Positions 23,476 through 35,140 of a stretch of 64,000 nt of DNA are shown here, in pieces. Each line of letters starts with the position of its first letter. The first letter of the stretch is position 1. This stretch comes from Panagrolaimus kolymaensis. Taxonomy: Eukaryota > Nematoda > Chromadorea > Rhabditida > Panagrolaimidae. A program made the position numbers and the translations under genes. The notes beneath the pieces were generated by a model that was given only the letters and a program-made list of their open reading frames with translations, had not been told where the DNA came from and searched no databases. The stretch spans positions 2,976,001 through 3,040,000 of the forward strand of contig JAJQJQ010000018.1 of the NCBI GenBank assembly GCA_028622995.1, read 5' to 3'.

Positions 23476-26400
23476 ATGGCTAAGCGCCAAAGTTTTATGA
23501 ATAAAGGTTTGTGTTTTTTGCTTTAAACTTCGAAGAAAAAAAAATTATAAAAACTTTTTATTCAAAAGCATTGATTGATAAAATTTTATTTCCTTCCTTT
23601 TTTTTAGAAGAAACGGGATTTGGCGATCCGTTAGGAGACTATTCTGAAGGCTTTAACATTCTTCAGTTTATCAACGATAACGAGTAAGTGTTTCGCATCT
23701 TCTTCTTTTTTATTTAAACCCATTTATTTATTTTTCTCGATAAAAAAGAAAAATTGTCTTCTTTTTTTTCAATGTCATTGGCTACCGTAATTTTTTAAAA
23801 TTGTGTTTTATTTTAGTACACCTGTTGATAGCCCAGCGGATCCCACTCGTTTCAACGACCCACCAACTCAATTTCTTAATTCTCAATTAAGTAATAATAA
23901 TACAACCATTGAGGGCACGTGGATTCACCCTCATCCGCCTACCCATCAGGCACCATCCCATAATAATAATTATAACCAAATGAATGGTTTAAATGGGATG
24001 TTACAAAATCCTATATTAGTTGAAAATGGAATGATTAATTATTCTAATGGAAATACTCGACTTCCTGATAGTCCACCTATCACTGATATCTCTGGTGGTG
24101 GATCATCATCTTCACCAAGTACCACCTCCGATTCACCATATTCACCTGATCAATATCCATATTGTAAGTTTCGTCATAAATAAAAATCAATAATAAAAAT
24201 AAAATCATTTAGTAGTTCAACAAGGAAATGTTTATCTTGGAACTGATGCAAATGGGCAACAAATTATTTTATCTCAAGATCTTATAAATCAACAATTAAA
24301 TGGAATGAATGGACGATTTATGAATCATCATTCTCAACATTCACCTAATTCAGAATTTCTAAGCCCTTATCCACCACAATCAACACCAGGTTCACAAATT
24401 TCTCAAGTATCTCCACCAGCTGTTAATACCTCTCGTTACATTATTCCTCAACAAGGTCAACAACAAGGCCTTAATAATGATATTTATGCATCGGAAGCTA
24501 CCCATTGTGGGAATAGCATGCAACCACCATCAGCTAAAAGAAAAAGATCCGAATTACCTCTTCAACAACCAATAATTAAAGATGAACGAATGTATATTAG
24601 TAATAGCGCTCGAGGAACTCCATCCCTTCCAATGAATATGTCCATGGATGAATATGATGAAAATTTTCCACATCGTCCAATACGGGTAAGTCTTATGTTT
24701 AAAGGAAACAGAAATATTCTCGCATTAAGACTGAGAATTTACAGTTTGTTCCTCATATAAGTGAGGCCTGGTCCGATTTGTATGATATCCATCACCAACC
24801 TCTTCAAAATATGGCCGTCGTGGTTGTTGCTGATAAAGGTTTCAACTTCAGCGCTGCAGATGGTTGCTATGTAAATCAAAAGAAAAACCATTTCCAAGTT
24901 ACTGTTCATATTGAGGTTCATGAAGATTGTGGCCTCGTTTATTTCCGATGCGATGGAGTTCTCAAAAAAATTAATGAATTTAAACTTTCTTTTTGTGGTG
25001 TTAAAGCTGAAATGCCAACCACTGAAATTAGCATTCGTCAATCCCAAACCGATCGAAAGCCAATTCCACATGAACCTGTTTCACTTGAAATTCATGAACG
25101 TCGTGTAACAAAAGTTACTGTACCACGTTTACATTTTTCTGAAACAACCTTGAATAATCATCGAAAAAATGGTAGACCTAATCCAGAGCAAAAATTTTTC
25201 TTGCTTGTTGTAAAATTGATTGCTTATGCTGCTGATGGTAGCACTTCTTTGATTCAAGCTTATCAATCAGAAAAAGTTATTGTTCGAGTAAGTTTATTTT
25301 ATTATATTTTTTTATTCAATACAAAACAAAGAAAAAAATATGGTAAAATATTTATGGTTCTTTTTCGGGGAGTAAATTATCAGCGGGATGATAGACATCA
25401 AAATCAAGGCGATCCACCCACCAAGGTTGATCATGTTCATTAGGGATCACTTCAAAGCCAGGTGCAACTTTAGTAGGATTTTTACTAATTTCTCCTGGCT
25501 CATTTTCATCTGCCAAAACATCAAGTAAATCTCTTGAAGGTGGTTCAAGTTCATCATTGGTTGTTCCAATCCATATTGGAATAACATGAATATGTTCATG
25601 ACGATCATGACTTTTAAGTTTTACAACAACTTTATATTCAATTTCAAGAACATTCCAATAACTCACATCAATCGAAGGAGTAATGCGATCTGGAATTCTT
25701 AAAGACCATTCTTTTGGCCAATCTTTTCTATTTGGGCTGCTTTCCATTTCACAAACTATTCTTTCTTTAAACCATTGACCTTCAACTTCCAAACCAGGTC
25801 GACGAATGCGTTTATGTTGAACTAAAGAAATAATAATGCCTGAAACTTTGCCCTCAATTTGAAGCATAATATATTTTCCACGTTGAAAAGCTCGTTGTTT
25901 CATATAAAGTTTGATGGCGCCTTGCTCTTCATAATATTCGTTGATCATATCAGCTTTACAAAGAGTTTCAGTTTCACGATCAACTAAAATTATTTTTCTT
26001 GCCATTAATCGATTATCCGTCCAATTTCGTGTTGACAGAAGGCATTCATAACGAATTTCATTGTTAAAGGAAGGTGGTAAAATGGCTGTTAAATATTCAC
26101 TTCGATCAAATGGAATATCAACGGTTGTATTAAAAGGGCCAACTTGAAGTTCTTCTTTGACTATGGTTGTTTTAAAACGAAAAAATTCATACCAAGTGTT
26201 GCCAACACAAACGGATCCTTGAAGCAAGAAATGAATAGTATAATATTTGGATTCACTGATAATCATATTAACTTCGACTCTGGCACCTTCAAGAGTGTGA
26301 TGTTCACTTGTGTGAAGTTGGAGTCCACTGACAACAATAGTTTGAGGTTGTAATGGAATAACTTGTTTAGCATTGTTTGAATTTCCATTAACTTCATACA

Positions 26401-29339
26401 TATCATGTGTGGCTTCAGTTATCATTCTTTTCTTTGCACTATGTCCCTCATCTGTAACATGCTGAATGACTATGGGGAAATTAAGTTCTAATGGAGTCTT
26501 AATTTTAGCCATTTTTAGTGTAAAAGCAATAAAATAACTGAGTCTTGTGGTATCCCAAATTGTTGATTTATGAGTTGATGCAAGATTTTTTGGAACTTCA
26601 AGAATAATACCATGAGTTTCTGCATGAACTTTTTCTGTATGAGAAATAACTTCTTTTTGAATAACATTTAAATCCATTGGATGTTCTGATTTTGGATGGC
26701 GCAAAGTGATATTTCGGAACAATGAAACTTTTGCATCTGAAATATCTGTGGCAGTGCTAATTTTCCATTTAACAATAATTTTGTCTGCTGGAGTATAAAC
26801 ATTTCTTTCAATCCAAAACTTTCCATTGAGAGCTTCACAATTTCGATGGCAACATTGATTGTGACCAATGCATTCGTTAACATGATATTGATTGGGAAAA
26901 ATAGTTTTTTCTTTTTGTTCATCGTCTCTAATAACTTGAAATATTTTTTTGACATGGGTGTTTGCGTGCCATGGATTAGCACTAGCTAAACAACAATATT
27001 CTATTCTTAGTTTATCGGTGATTGGCATTGAAGGTGGTAAACGTCGAATTCGAACATCAACATCCACTTCGTTGGTAGCTTCACCTTCGCCATCAAGGTT
27101 GATGAAGCAATGTTCATAAAGAAATTCATATACGATTTCACGATCATTTCGAACATAGCCTTTAAAAACAACCTGAAAATAGATTTTAAATTTTAAAATA
27201 AATGAAAAATGTATTACTTGAATTTTTACGTCAACTTCTTGATGACATAAACTTGTGACTTTAGCAAAGAATCCTTTATCTCGAGTACTGTAAAATTCAA
27301 TTGGAACAGTTAAATCGACAATTTGAACTGGAGCAAGATCATGATTATTCAGCTTATTTTTAGCCATTAAAATAAATGTTTGGCGTGAAGATCTGGAAAA
27401 AACCAAAACAAAAAATAAATAAGATTTAACACATAAACTTTTGACCTTTTAACCCCAGGTTTCCAAGACAATTTTAACAACAATAAAAACCTTATTTAAA
27501 ATTCTCTTCATTTTTTTGTTTTTCTAACAAAGCAAGTAATGAAACAAATTTTTAGGCTTCCAATCCAGCACAATTTGAACAACCTGACAATGATGTAACA
27601 TGGCAACGAAATGGCCCAGTTTTACATTATCCAGGACCCATTGCAATTGGAACTGATAAACAAATTGATAATGCAACATTATCGGTTATGGGCAATATCG
27701 TTTCCACAGGAACATATACTCGTCCATCAGATAGACGAGTGAAAGAAAATATTGTTAATGTAAGCAAGAAAAAATTAGCATATTTTGGATATAAAAAAAG
27801 GTTATTTTTAGATTGAAACTCGAGATGCTTTGGATCGACTTGCCCAAGTTCGAATTGTGGAATATGAATACAAGCCTGAATTTGCTGGTGAATGGGGTCT
27901 TGATGAACACAGCCGACATCGAGTTGGTGTCATCGCCCAAGAATTAGCTAAAGTTCTTCCTGATGCAGTTCGAGACAATGGCGAATTCTTAACGGTTGAT
28001 GATACTCGCATTTTCTATGATACCGTCGCCGCTGCACAAGAACTTTATCGTTTAACGGGAAATCTTGAATGTAAAATTGATCAAGTTGAAAAAATCAGCG
28101 CCAAACTTGCTCGATTCGCTAAAAACAAAGGCAAACTTGGAGCATCAGTTGCAAGTGGTCTCAGTGATTTAACCCTCTTTGGCCGAGGTGAAGATGGTAA
28201 AAGCTTGTCATATTCTCGAACATCCTTAGCTTCAACAGGAACAAATTATAATGAAAAGGGAAATAAAAAAGATAAACATCATCGAAGTTGCCGTTCACAT
28301 AATAACAATCAAGATTTATGCTCATCAAAATTCACTCAATTTACTGTTGTTGGTCTCATTGGAATTATGGCACTTTGCCTTTTGGCTATGTGCACTTTAT
28401 ATGTACTTGATTGGTGTCGACGAATTAATAATGATCCTCATGGTCCTATGATGTCAGCTCCCACAAATTCTCAAGATGCCATTGGCCATTTAATTGAACA
28501 GAAATATCGACCACTTTCATGGATACCTCCGACGCAGCCGTTTGCCCCAGTTTTGGCTTCTATGTGTGGTCTCAAAAATCAATGTCCGCAGTATTGTTGT
28601 GCAGGCGCCCATAAATATTTCTCTGAAGATGAGCTTGGCAATAGCGTGGAAGGAGTTTTGCCATTAAACAAAGGTTCACAAAAACCTGGTGAAGTCAAAG
28701 GTAAGGTTTTAAACAAAAAACATATTTCAAAGTTTAAAATGCAACTTTTTTAGCTCAAGGCGGTTCTAATCCATTACCATTTACTGGTGGACTTTCCATG
28801 GACATTGTAAATCTTAATGTTTCTCTTGATCAACGCTTTTGCGTTGAAAATAGTTGTCGACCTCGCAATGGACGTTTTAATTTATATGTACCGATCTCAC
28901 CCTTTTTACCTACAATTCCATTGCATATTCGATTCAAGTAAGAAAACAAAAATGAGTAAAAAACAAGAAACTTAATTATTAATTTTTTTAGCATCAAAGA
29001 CGATAAATATGTTGATAATTGTGGCAGTCTTCGTGACTTTGCTCACAAAAGTTGTCAATTTGATTCAACAAGTGTTAGTGTAAATAAAGATCCTACTTCT
29101 TATATGGTAAATTTTAAATACAATTATTTTTAAATAAATTATTTAACAAAAATTAATTTTAGATGGGTGAAAACACTTTTGAACTTTCTGTAGGTAATTT
29201 TATTCAAAGTGCATATCGATTCCGAGTTGGTTTTACCACTGAATCATGCAATATGAGTGAAGATCAACAAGGTCGAAGCTTTGATGAATATAATATTGTA
29301 TTTTATCGAAAATGTTCGTCAAATTCAACTATGGCATAA
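23476..29339 (+). CDS. MYRF: Myelin regulatory factor homologue: membrane-tethered, self-cleaving transcription factor
   Basis: Ten exons (23476-23506, 23608-23683, 23817-24163, 24213-24685, 24745-25287, 27556-27759, 27812-28700, 28754-28937, 28992-29106, 29163-29339) give about 1012 residues. Order: an Asn/Gln/Ser/Pro-rich N-terminal activation region with a basic KRKRS nuclear signal; an Ndt80/PhoG-type DNA-binding domain (about 310-490, with DKGFNFS, NQKKNHFQVTV, VTKVTVPRLHFSET); then the S74-type intramolecular chaperone, with the Ser-Lys dyad in RPSDRRVKEN (about Ser548/Lys553) and GVIAQEL; a coiled coil; one transmembrane helix (about 735-758); and a Cys-containing luminal C-terminal domain. 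In this family the trimer cuts itself at the ER and releases the N-terminal part to the nucleus. The fifth intron (25288-27555) contains the antisense double-arrestin gene. Exon 4 has a tandem TAGTAG acceptor. Confidence 0.95.
25288..27555 (+). other. MYRF intron hosting a complete antisense gene
   Basis: Donor CGA|GTAAGT and acceptor TTTTTAG|GCTTCC join exons that continue the DNA-binding domain into ASNPAQFEQ, as in MYRF proteins elsewhere. At 2268 nt it is far longer than the other introns of this gene (about 50-135 nt). The excess is accounted for by the nested minus-strand arrestin-like gene. Confidence 0.9.
25352..27367 (-). CDS. Tandem double arrestin-domain protein
   Basis: Two exons (27367-27218, 27172-25352; intron 45 nt) encode 656 residues, entirely inside a MYRF intron on the other strand. 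The protein appears to hold two arrestin-like modules, each an N-domain plus a C-domain. In module 1 the N-domain ends with LRIEYCCLASANPWHA, and the C-domain runs from the Cys-rich CIGHNQCCHRNC to LSYFIAFTLKM and FPIVI. In module 2 the equivalents are IRYECLLSTRNWTD, then INEYYEEQGAIKL to VSYWNVLEIEYKVVVKL and HVIPIWIGT. These match the strand pattern of alpha-arrestins, which link membrane receptors and transporters to trafficking and ubiquitin ligases. No clear PPxY motif was seen. The tail is acidic. I chose the ATG at 27367 because a splice acceptor (TTTTTTCCAG) lies 25 nt before it. Confidence 0.8.
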   Translation of the reverse strand: MAKNKLNNHDLAPVQIVDLTVPIEFYSTRDKGFFAKVTSLCHQEVDVKIQVIHFSFILKFKIYFQVVFKGYVRNDREIVYEFLYEHCFINLDGEGEATNEVDVDVRIRRLPPSMPITDKLRIEYCCLASANPWHANTHVKKIFQVIRDDEQKEKTIFPNQYHVNECIGHNQCCHRNCEALNGKFWIERNVYTPADKIIVKWKISTATDISDAKVSLFRNITLRHPKSEHPMDLNVIQKEVISHTEKVHAETHGIILEVPKNLASTHKSTIWDTTRLSYFIAFTLKMAKIKTPLELNFPIVIQHVTDEGHSAKKRMITEATHDMYEVNGNSNNAKQVIPLQPQTIVVSGLQLHTSEHHTLEGARVEVNMIISESKYYTIHFLLQGSVCVGNTWYEFFRFKTTIVKEELQVGPFNTTVDIPFDRSEYLTAILPPSFNNEIRYECLLSTRNWTDNRLMARKIILVDRETETLCKADMINEYYEEQGAIKLYMKQRAFQRGKYIMLQIEGKVSGIIISLVQHKRIRRPGLEVEGQWFKERIVCEMESSPNRKDWPKEWSLRIPDRITPSIDVSYWNVLEIEYKVVVKLKSHDRHEHIHVIPIWIGTTNDELEPPSRDLLDVLADENEPGEISKNPTKVAPGFEVIPNEHDQPWWVDRLDFDVYHPADNLLPEKEP

Positions 29340-30247
29340 AAGAAAAATAATATACATAATTTATTTTTATTGTTTTACATTTTATAATCTCTTATTTTTT
29401 TGTGTCTACTTTTTTGCATCTCGTCAAACCCTAAAAATATTCACGGTTTTATTTTTAAATATTATAGCTGGAAATCAGGATTTTTATATATATATTTTTC
29501 AAATGAGTATCACATTTTTTCCTTAAAATTTTAACTTTTAAATTTCCAGCGGGGTAAATTTTTTTTTTAAATTTTAAATATTCCCAACTTTTTTGTTTTA
29601 ACTGACGCGTAAAGATTGATTTTCTTTTTTGATATTAACAAAGTTTGGTTTTTTCTTACTATAAAAACTTTTTCTTTATTTGCCCATTTTTTGCTTATTA
29701 TCTTATTATCGTGTTTGTCTTAAAATAGTACTACGTGTGTTTGTTTATATTAAGTTTCTTTTCTTTATACGTGTATAATATTTTATAACAACTATAACCT
29801 AACCCAAAAAATTAGTCTCTTTTCTTGTTTTTAAAATTGTGATATAAATTTTTTTGCTTAACTCCATGTTTTCTAATACTTGATTTTTTTCTTTTCTTTA
29901 TTATCCAAACAGCAACCACAATATTTAGGAAGTTAAGCGTTGGTTCGCCTTTTTTAAGTCGCGCACCTACAAATTTTGTAAATCACAAAAAAAATTTTTA
30001 ACCAACTTTTGTTAATTTTTTTTTTAACATTTTCGTTTTTTGTTTAATCTTTTCGCGTCCTTTGTATTCATCAGGTACTTTTTTCATTATTATTTTTATT
30101 CAGATCATCCTTGTTTTTTTATTTTAAAAATCTCTGTAAAAAACTTAACTACCTATTTTTATGGTAATTGTTTATTTTTTCCATTTCATTTCAATAAACT
30201 AACTAATTTTTATAAATACAAAATAAAAAAATATTTTAAAATAATTT
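29340..30247. other. Spacer between MYRF and NMNAT 3' ends
   Basis: About 900 bp of T-rich sequence between two convergent genes. An AATAAA on the plus strand at 30193-30198 could serve a long MYRF 3'UTR. No exon seen. Confidence 0.45.
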
Positions 30248-32174
30248 TTAAACTGTAGTTTCTGGAGTGCATGAAAGATTATGTTGTTCAAAAGTGAAAG
30301 AGATCAAAGAGGAAGTCATTAAATTATTTTGAGATTCATCAATAGCTTTTTTTTTATTTTGGGAATGAGTTATTGAAGTTGAAACATTATCGCTACTTTT
30401 TGCGTAATCTTTTGTTTTCGAAGCTGTCTTTAGCGGCCTTGGAGGAGGATGTTGCTCAATTTCGGGTAAACGTGCCAAAGCTTCTAATTGCTACTTTATT
30501 AAAAATTGAATAATAAAAAACATACATACCTGCTATTCTGGAGGATTGTGACTCAAGGCTTTCTTGCCATATAGAATTATCATACAAATTTTTATCGGTA
30601 TGAGAACATCCTTCGGGTACATCGTTTACATCGCAGATATATTCATCAATATTGTCAATTGACTAACAAATAAAAGAATAAATCGGTAAACTAAATTTGT
30701 TTAAAGCCTCTTACGGTTTCGTGAAGTGTCAATGGCCATGAACTTTCCATGGATAACAACTTTAGTGGAGTAAATCGTAATAAAGTGCTAGGAGCAGATG
30801 ATGAACTTGTTGTAGTTGGGGTGAATTCAACTTTATTTTTTGTTGCGAAAATACGGGATTTAAACGGTATTGGTGGTCTAAAATAACAAACTTTTTACCA
30901 AAGAAGCTTTTAGGTAAATTCGTTCTTATTTTTTATATGAAAAACACTAAATTTCCTAGAGTGTGCATATTTATAAAGAATTATTTTTTTTATTTGAAGG
31001 AAAAAAAGAATAATAGACTAAGAACATTTATCAAAATTGCAAAGTGTAAAGGCTTTGAAAGAAAACTTAGTCTCAAATTTGTTTATGGATTGTCGGGAAG
31101 AAAGAAAAAATTTATGAAAAAAAAATCCAGTGGGAATTTGGAACCGCTTCAAACACTTTGTATAGAGTTTACAAAAAAATAAAAAAATAAGTGGTTTCTT
31201 CACTTTTTTTATAAAAACAGACTTACGCTTGACAAGAATATAAACCATATTCATAAATATATGCTATTACTTCATCATATGTAATATATCTAATTGATTC
31301 ACCTTTGGCTAAAGCTTTTCTGTAATTTTTAAAATTCATTTTAAAAAATTAGTTTATTTACATGCCTCACAAATGACCCAGATTGTGGACCAGCATACAC
31401 CGAATCATGAACAATATACAACTGCTTCTTAAAAAAAACTTCCTTTATAAAAAAAATGCAGACAAACAAGACTAAAAAAACAAAACTGAAATTTAATCTT
31501 TTTTTTGCTTACCTGGTTTTTGGTTAAAGTTATCGAAGTGCAAGACGTCAAGGAAGTTCCAATTTGTGGAGAACATATTACAACGGTGTCAAAATTAGAC
31601 AAAATTTCATGGAGTTCCTCAATATTGCATAGATCATTTTCATCAACAGAAACATGCTCAAAAAATTTATAACTACAAATAAAAATTGTTGAAATTCGAT
31701 TATTATCTTTATCGACATTAAAAACATTGTCAATATATGTCAAAGTTTGGGGAAAGGTTTGAACAGTTGTTTGAAAACATTGCCAATCATCAGCCCTAGA
31801 AAAAAAAATAAGTGGCGGCGGCAATGTTTTTATTTTGCAAACAAACAAATAAATAAACAAAATTGGAAGTCGTCTCCCTACCTTATCCATCTCGAAGATT
31901 GTAAAGCATTTTCTAACATTTTCATTCGATGATAACTTGAAGCTGTGCAAGATTTATTACGAAAACTGTCAGGTATAAGACTCATTATACCTTCGACAAC
32001 TTGAACACCTTTTTCTTTTTCCAAAAATTCTTTTGCTTTTTCTGAAGAAAAAAAAAACAAATTTATTTTTTATACTTTATTTTCTTTTTTTGTCTTACCA
32101 AACATTCTTAAATGCCCATAAGTTGGAGGATCAAATGCTCCAATTGTAACAAGTTTAACCTTTTTATCCATCAT
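30248..32174 (-). CDS. NMNAT: Nicotinamide/nicotinate mononucleotide adenylyltransferase with long C-terminal extension
   Basis: Eight exons (32174-32099, 32041-31882, 31795-31513, 31427-31366, 31319-31227, 30877-30715, 30662-30530, 30483-30248) encode 401 residues. The enzyme joins NMN or NaMN to ATP to make NAD or its deamido form. The nucleotidyltransferase signature GAFDPPTYGHLRMF is at residues 12-25. SSYHRMKMLENALQSSRW and ADDWQCFQTTVQTFPQTL match the substrate-binding parts, and SFVRKALAKGESIRYIT is the family's ATP-binding (S/T)xxxIR-type helix; the usual ISST part appears changed to SGSFVR. The catalytic part ends near residue 224. The remaining about 177 residues are Ser/Thr-rich and not recognised; animal NMNATs are usually 250-310 residues. 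The 46-nt intron at 31320-31365 needs a GC donor (GTGAG|GCATGT), because any GT donor nearby breaks the frame. Confidence 0.88.
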
Positions 32175-33865
32175 ATTTAATTATTAATAATAAAAATAAT
32201 TTAACATTGCAACAATAATAATAATATAAAAAGGAGACTAAAATAACAAACATATCATTTGAAAAAACTTAGAACTCAATTGTCCACTCTCATTCTAAAA
32301 ACACTAACTTTAAATGATGCTCCTCTGCCATCATCATTCATTTCAAATAAATCACAACTTCACATCATTTTGCTGTCGTCCAGCGGCGGTAAAATTTGGA
32401 CAAAAATAAAAAAGGTATTCTCTGATGAGACAACTTTGGCTGACGACGTTCGTTTGTGGCAAAAATATCTTTCTTTTGTTCTTCTTTTCACCGCTTTTAG
32501 ACGTTTCAAAGATTGACAAAGACACGACAAGTGTGGTGACCGCTGCTGCCACGCTTACTACTTACGAGAGTATTATTATATTCGCCCCTTTTTGTCACCA
32601 ACTTTAGAAAGGCTATGGAATATTAAAATAAGAAACTTTTGAAAAAGAAATTCAACCACAAAATTTTATATTTATTTTAAATTTTATTTTATTTTTTTAC
32701 GTAGCTAAAAAACCTTTGCCGGTAGAATGAAAATTGCCTTCCCTTGGCGGCAAAACGAAAGAAAGAATAATAGACCACCAAACAAAAAAGAAAAAAAAAG
32801 AACCCGCCTTTGTGTCAATGCAATTCGGCACCCCTCTAAGAAGAACAAGAACAACAATAATATTTATAACGTCAAGGCTTGTTAAGGCGATAGAAAATGG
32901 CTTTTTTAAGAGAATTTTTTTTTCTTTTTGTTCAAAAATGGAAGAAAAAAACAACAATCCACCTGGTGAATAAAATTACTATGATTGCAGCAATGAAACA
33001 AGACGGAAGAGCAAAAAATATATAAAGTAGTTTTTTTTTGGTGCAAAGGATGGAATAAAATAATGGAAGAAAAATAGCTTTTTTGTAATTATTTATGGAA
33101 GTGTCAAATAAAAATAACACTTTTAAATTAATTATTTTCAACCATCGTCCATACTCATACCTTTTGTGTTTTTTTAATGCTTCATACTCTATTATTTTAT
33201 GGTTTCGGCAATTACAAATTATAACAATATTTTATTTTGCCTTTTTGTTATTTTATTTATTGATTAATTGCAAATAAATGATTTAAAGCATTTTCTCTCT
33301 ATCTTATTTTTGCATTCTTTTACAATAATAACTGCTGTGTGAAAAGAAAGATAAAGCTTTGGTAGCAGAGTAAACAAAAAAAAATCGAGGATGTTCTTCA
33401 AGTTGAAAAGCGCAGAGTCCACAAAAATGAAAAAGCTCGTCTTTAAGAAATAAAAAAGTAGGGATATGCGGAGTCTCCTCTGTTGAAAGCTTTGTTTGTT
33501 GTTATCCCAACAAGTGAAAACTATTTTGCTGGAGCTGCTGAAAAAAAAATCGCAACAAGTGAAATGCTTTTTTGCGCGAGATCTTCTAACTTACTTTTTG
33601 GCGGAAGCTTGCTGTCGGTCGACCGCCCACACACTTTTTTCTTTTGAAAATGTGGGAGCAGCGACATACTTTTCAATCAAAAGTTTACAAGAGCGAGATT
33701 GAAGCTTTTGTCATGACTAAATGCTAAAAACTTTGAGTATGCTCAAGTCTTTTGGATAAAATAGTGTGCGCGATAACGATTTTTTTCTTTCCTCCAGAAA
33801 TTTAAAAACAAGCTTAGTTTTTTAATTTTATTGTTTTTCAGCCGCCGTGCCCTACTTTAGTAATC
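32175..33865. other. Divergent spacer between NMNAT and troponin T
   Basis: About 1.7 kb containing the NMNAT promoter and the 5' region of troponin T. A splice acceptor (TTGTTTTTCAG, ending 33841) lies 24 nt before the troponin start, so a 5'UTR exon or leader is expected upstream. Two short GC-richer patches at about 32.37-32.60 kb and 33.4-33.7 kb may be promoter sequences. I found no coding exon. Confidence 0.45.
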
Positions 33866-35140
33866 ATGTCCGAAGAAGAATAGTAAGTTATAATAACAAT
33901 TAATAAGCCCAAAATAAAAATAAATTCTTTCCTTTTTTTTACAGTAGTGAAGAAGAATACGAGGAAGAAGAAGTGGAAGTTGAAGAAGCTGAAGCCGAAC
34001 CTGAACATCACGAAGCACAGTAAGCTAATCCCCATGATTAACATGAAAATATGGAACCATTTTTTTAGATCAAAGCGATCCCAACGTGCTTCCGAAACCG
34101 TCGATAATGAAAACTTGAATGAAGGTGAAAAAGCTTTTGCCGCAGCTAAAAAACGTCATGAAGATGATGATATGGCTAAACTTCAAGATTATGAACAAAA
34201 ACGTCGTAATGAACGTGAACGGGAAGAAGAGGAACTTAAAATCCTTAAAGAAAAGCAAGAACAACGTCGTTTACAACGTGAAGAAGAAGAACGTGAACTT
34301 GCTGAACGTCGCAAACAAGATGAAGAACGTCGGCTTCGGGATGAAGAAGAACGTAAAGCAAGAATGGAAGCTGAACGAAAAAAGAAGGAAGAAGAAAAGA
34401 TGAAACGCGCTCAAATGGCCGGTGGATTTTCTGGTGGCACAGGTGGCCGAAACTTTGTTGTCCCTGAAAAGAAGGATAAATCAGATAAGTTTGGTAATAT
34501 TGTTCAAGCTAAACAAGAAATGGGCATGACCAAGGAACAACAAGAAGATGCCAAAGAAGCATTCCTTTCCGCTTTGAAAAAGCAATTTGATATTGATAGC
34601 CTTAGCTCAAGCGATCTTAAAGCTAAAATCAAGGAAATGCATCATCGTATTTGCAAGCTTGAAGCAGATAAGTATGATTTGGAAAAGCGTCATGATCGTC
34701 AAACCTATGATGTGAGACTAAAAAATATTTTTTTAAATGTATTCAAAAATTTAAATAATTTATAGTTGAGAGAATTAAACGAACGTCAACGTAATGCAAC
34801 CAAACATAACCGCAGAAATATAGTCGATCCCGCAGATGCTGGTGGACGTCATCCACCTAAGATTGCTGTAGTCAATAAATATGATCGTCAAACCGATCGA
34901 CGAAATTTCAGAGAAAGAAGACAAGTTTATGATAAGGTAAGCTAACATACTACTTAAAAAATATGATAAATCAAAAAATGCTTTTTTCAGAGAGGCGCCT
35001 TCCCTTGCTTCCCTAATGTTCCTCCTCCACCAACCATTCTTGAATTTAAACCCAAGAAAGAAGTCAAATATGATGTTTATCAAAATGTAGAACCAGAAGA
35101 AGAAGAGGAAGAATACGAAGAAGAAGATGAAGAAGAATAA
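33866..35140 (+). CDS. Troponin T (thin-filament tropomyosin-binding subunit)
   Basis: Exons 33866-33882, 33945-34019, 34069-34711, 34766-34936 and 34991-35140 encode 351 residues. The protein anchors the troponin complex on tropomyosin in striated (body wall) muscle. It begins with an acidic EEEYSEEEYEEEEVEVEE segment, followed by a long charged helix rich in Arg/Glu/Lys (about residues 40-160). The C-terminal half contains KIKEMHHRICKLEADKYDLE and ERQRNATKHNRRN, the troponin-I/C-binding heptad region, and PPKIAVVNKYDRQTDRRNF, the conserved C-terminal block. It ends in a poly-Glu tail, as in many invertebrate troponin Ts. The first coding exon is only 17 nt and is preceded by an acceptor 24 nt upstream. 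AATAAA at 35249-35254 is a likely poly(A) signal. Confidence 0.95.

Noticed and set aside
26668..26982. Alternative minus-strand frame within the double-arrestin gene
   Set aside because: Out of frame with the 607-codon open exon that carries the arrestin pattern.
25352..27367. Transglutaminase as identity of the nested gene
   Set aside because: No Cys-His-Asp catalytic segment (GQCWVF-like) is present; the strand pattern and two-fold repeat fit arrestin domains.
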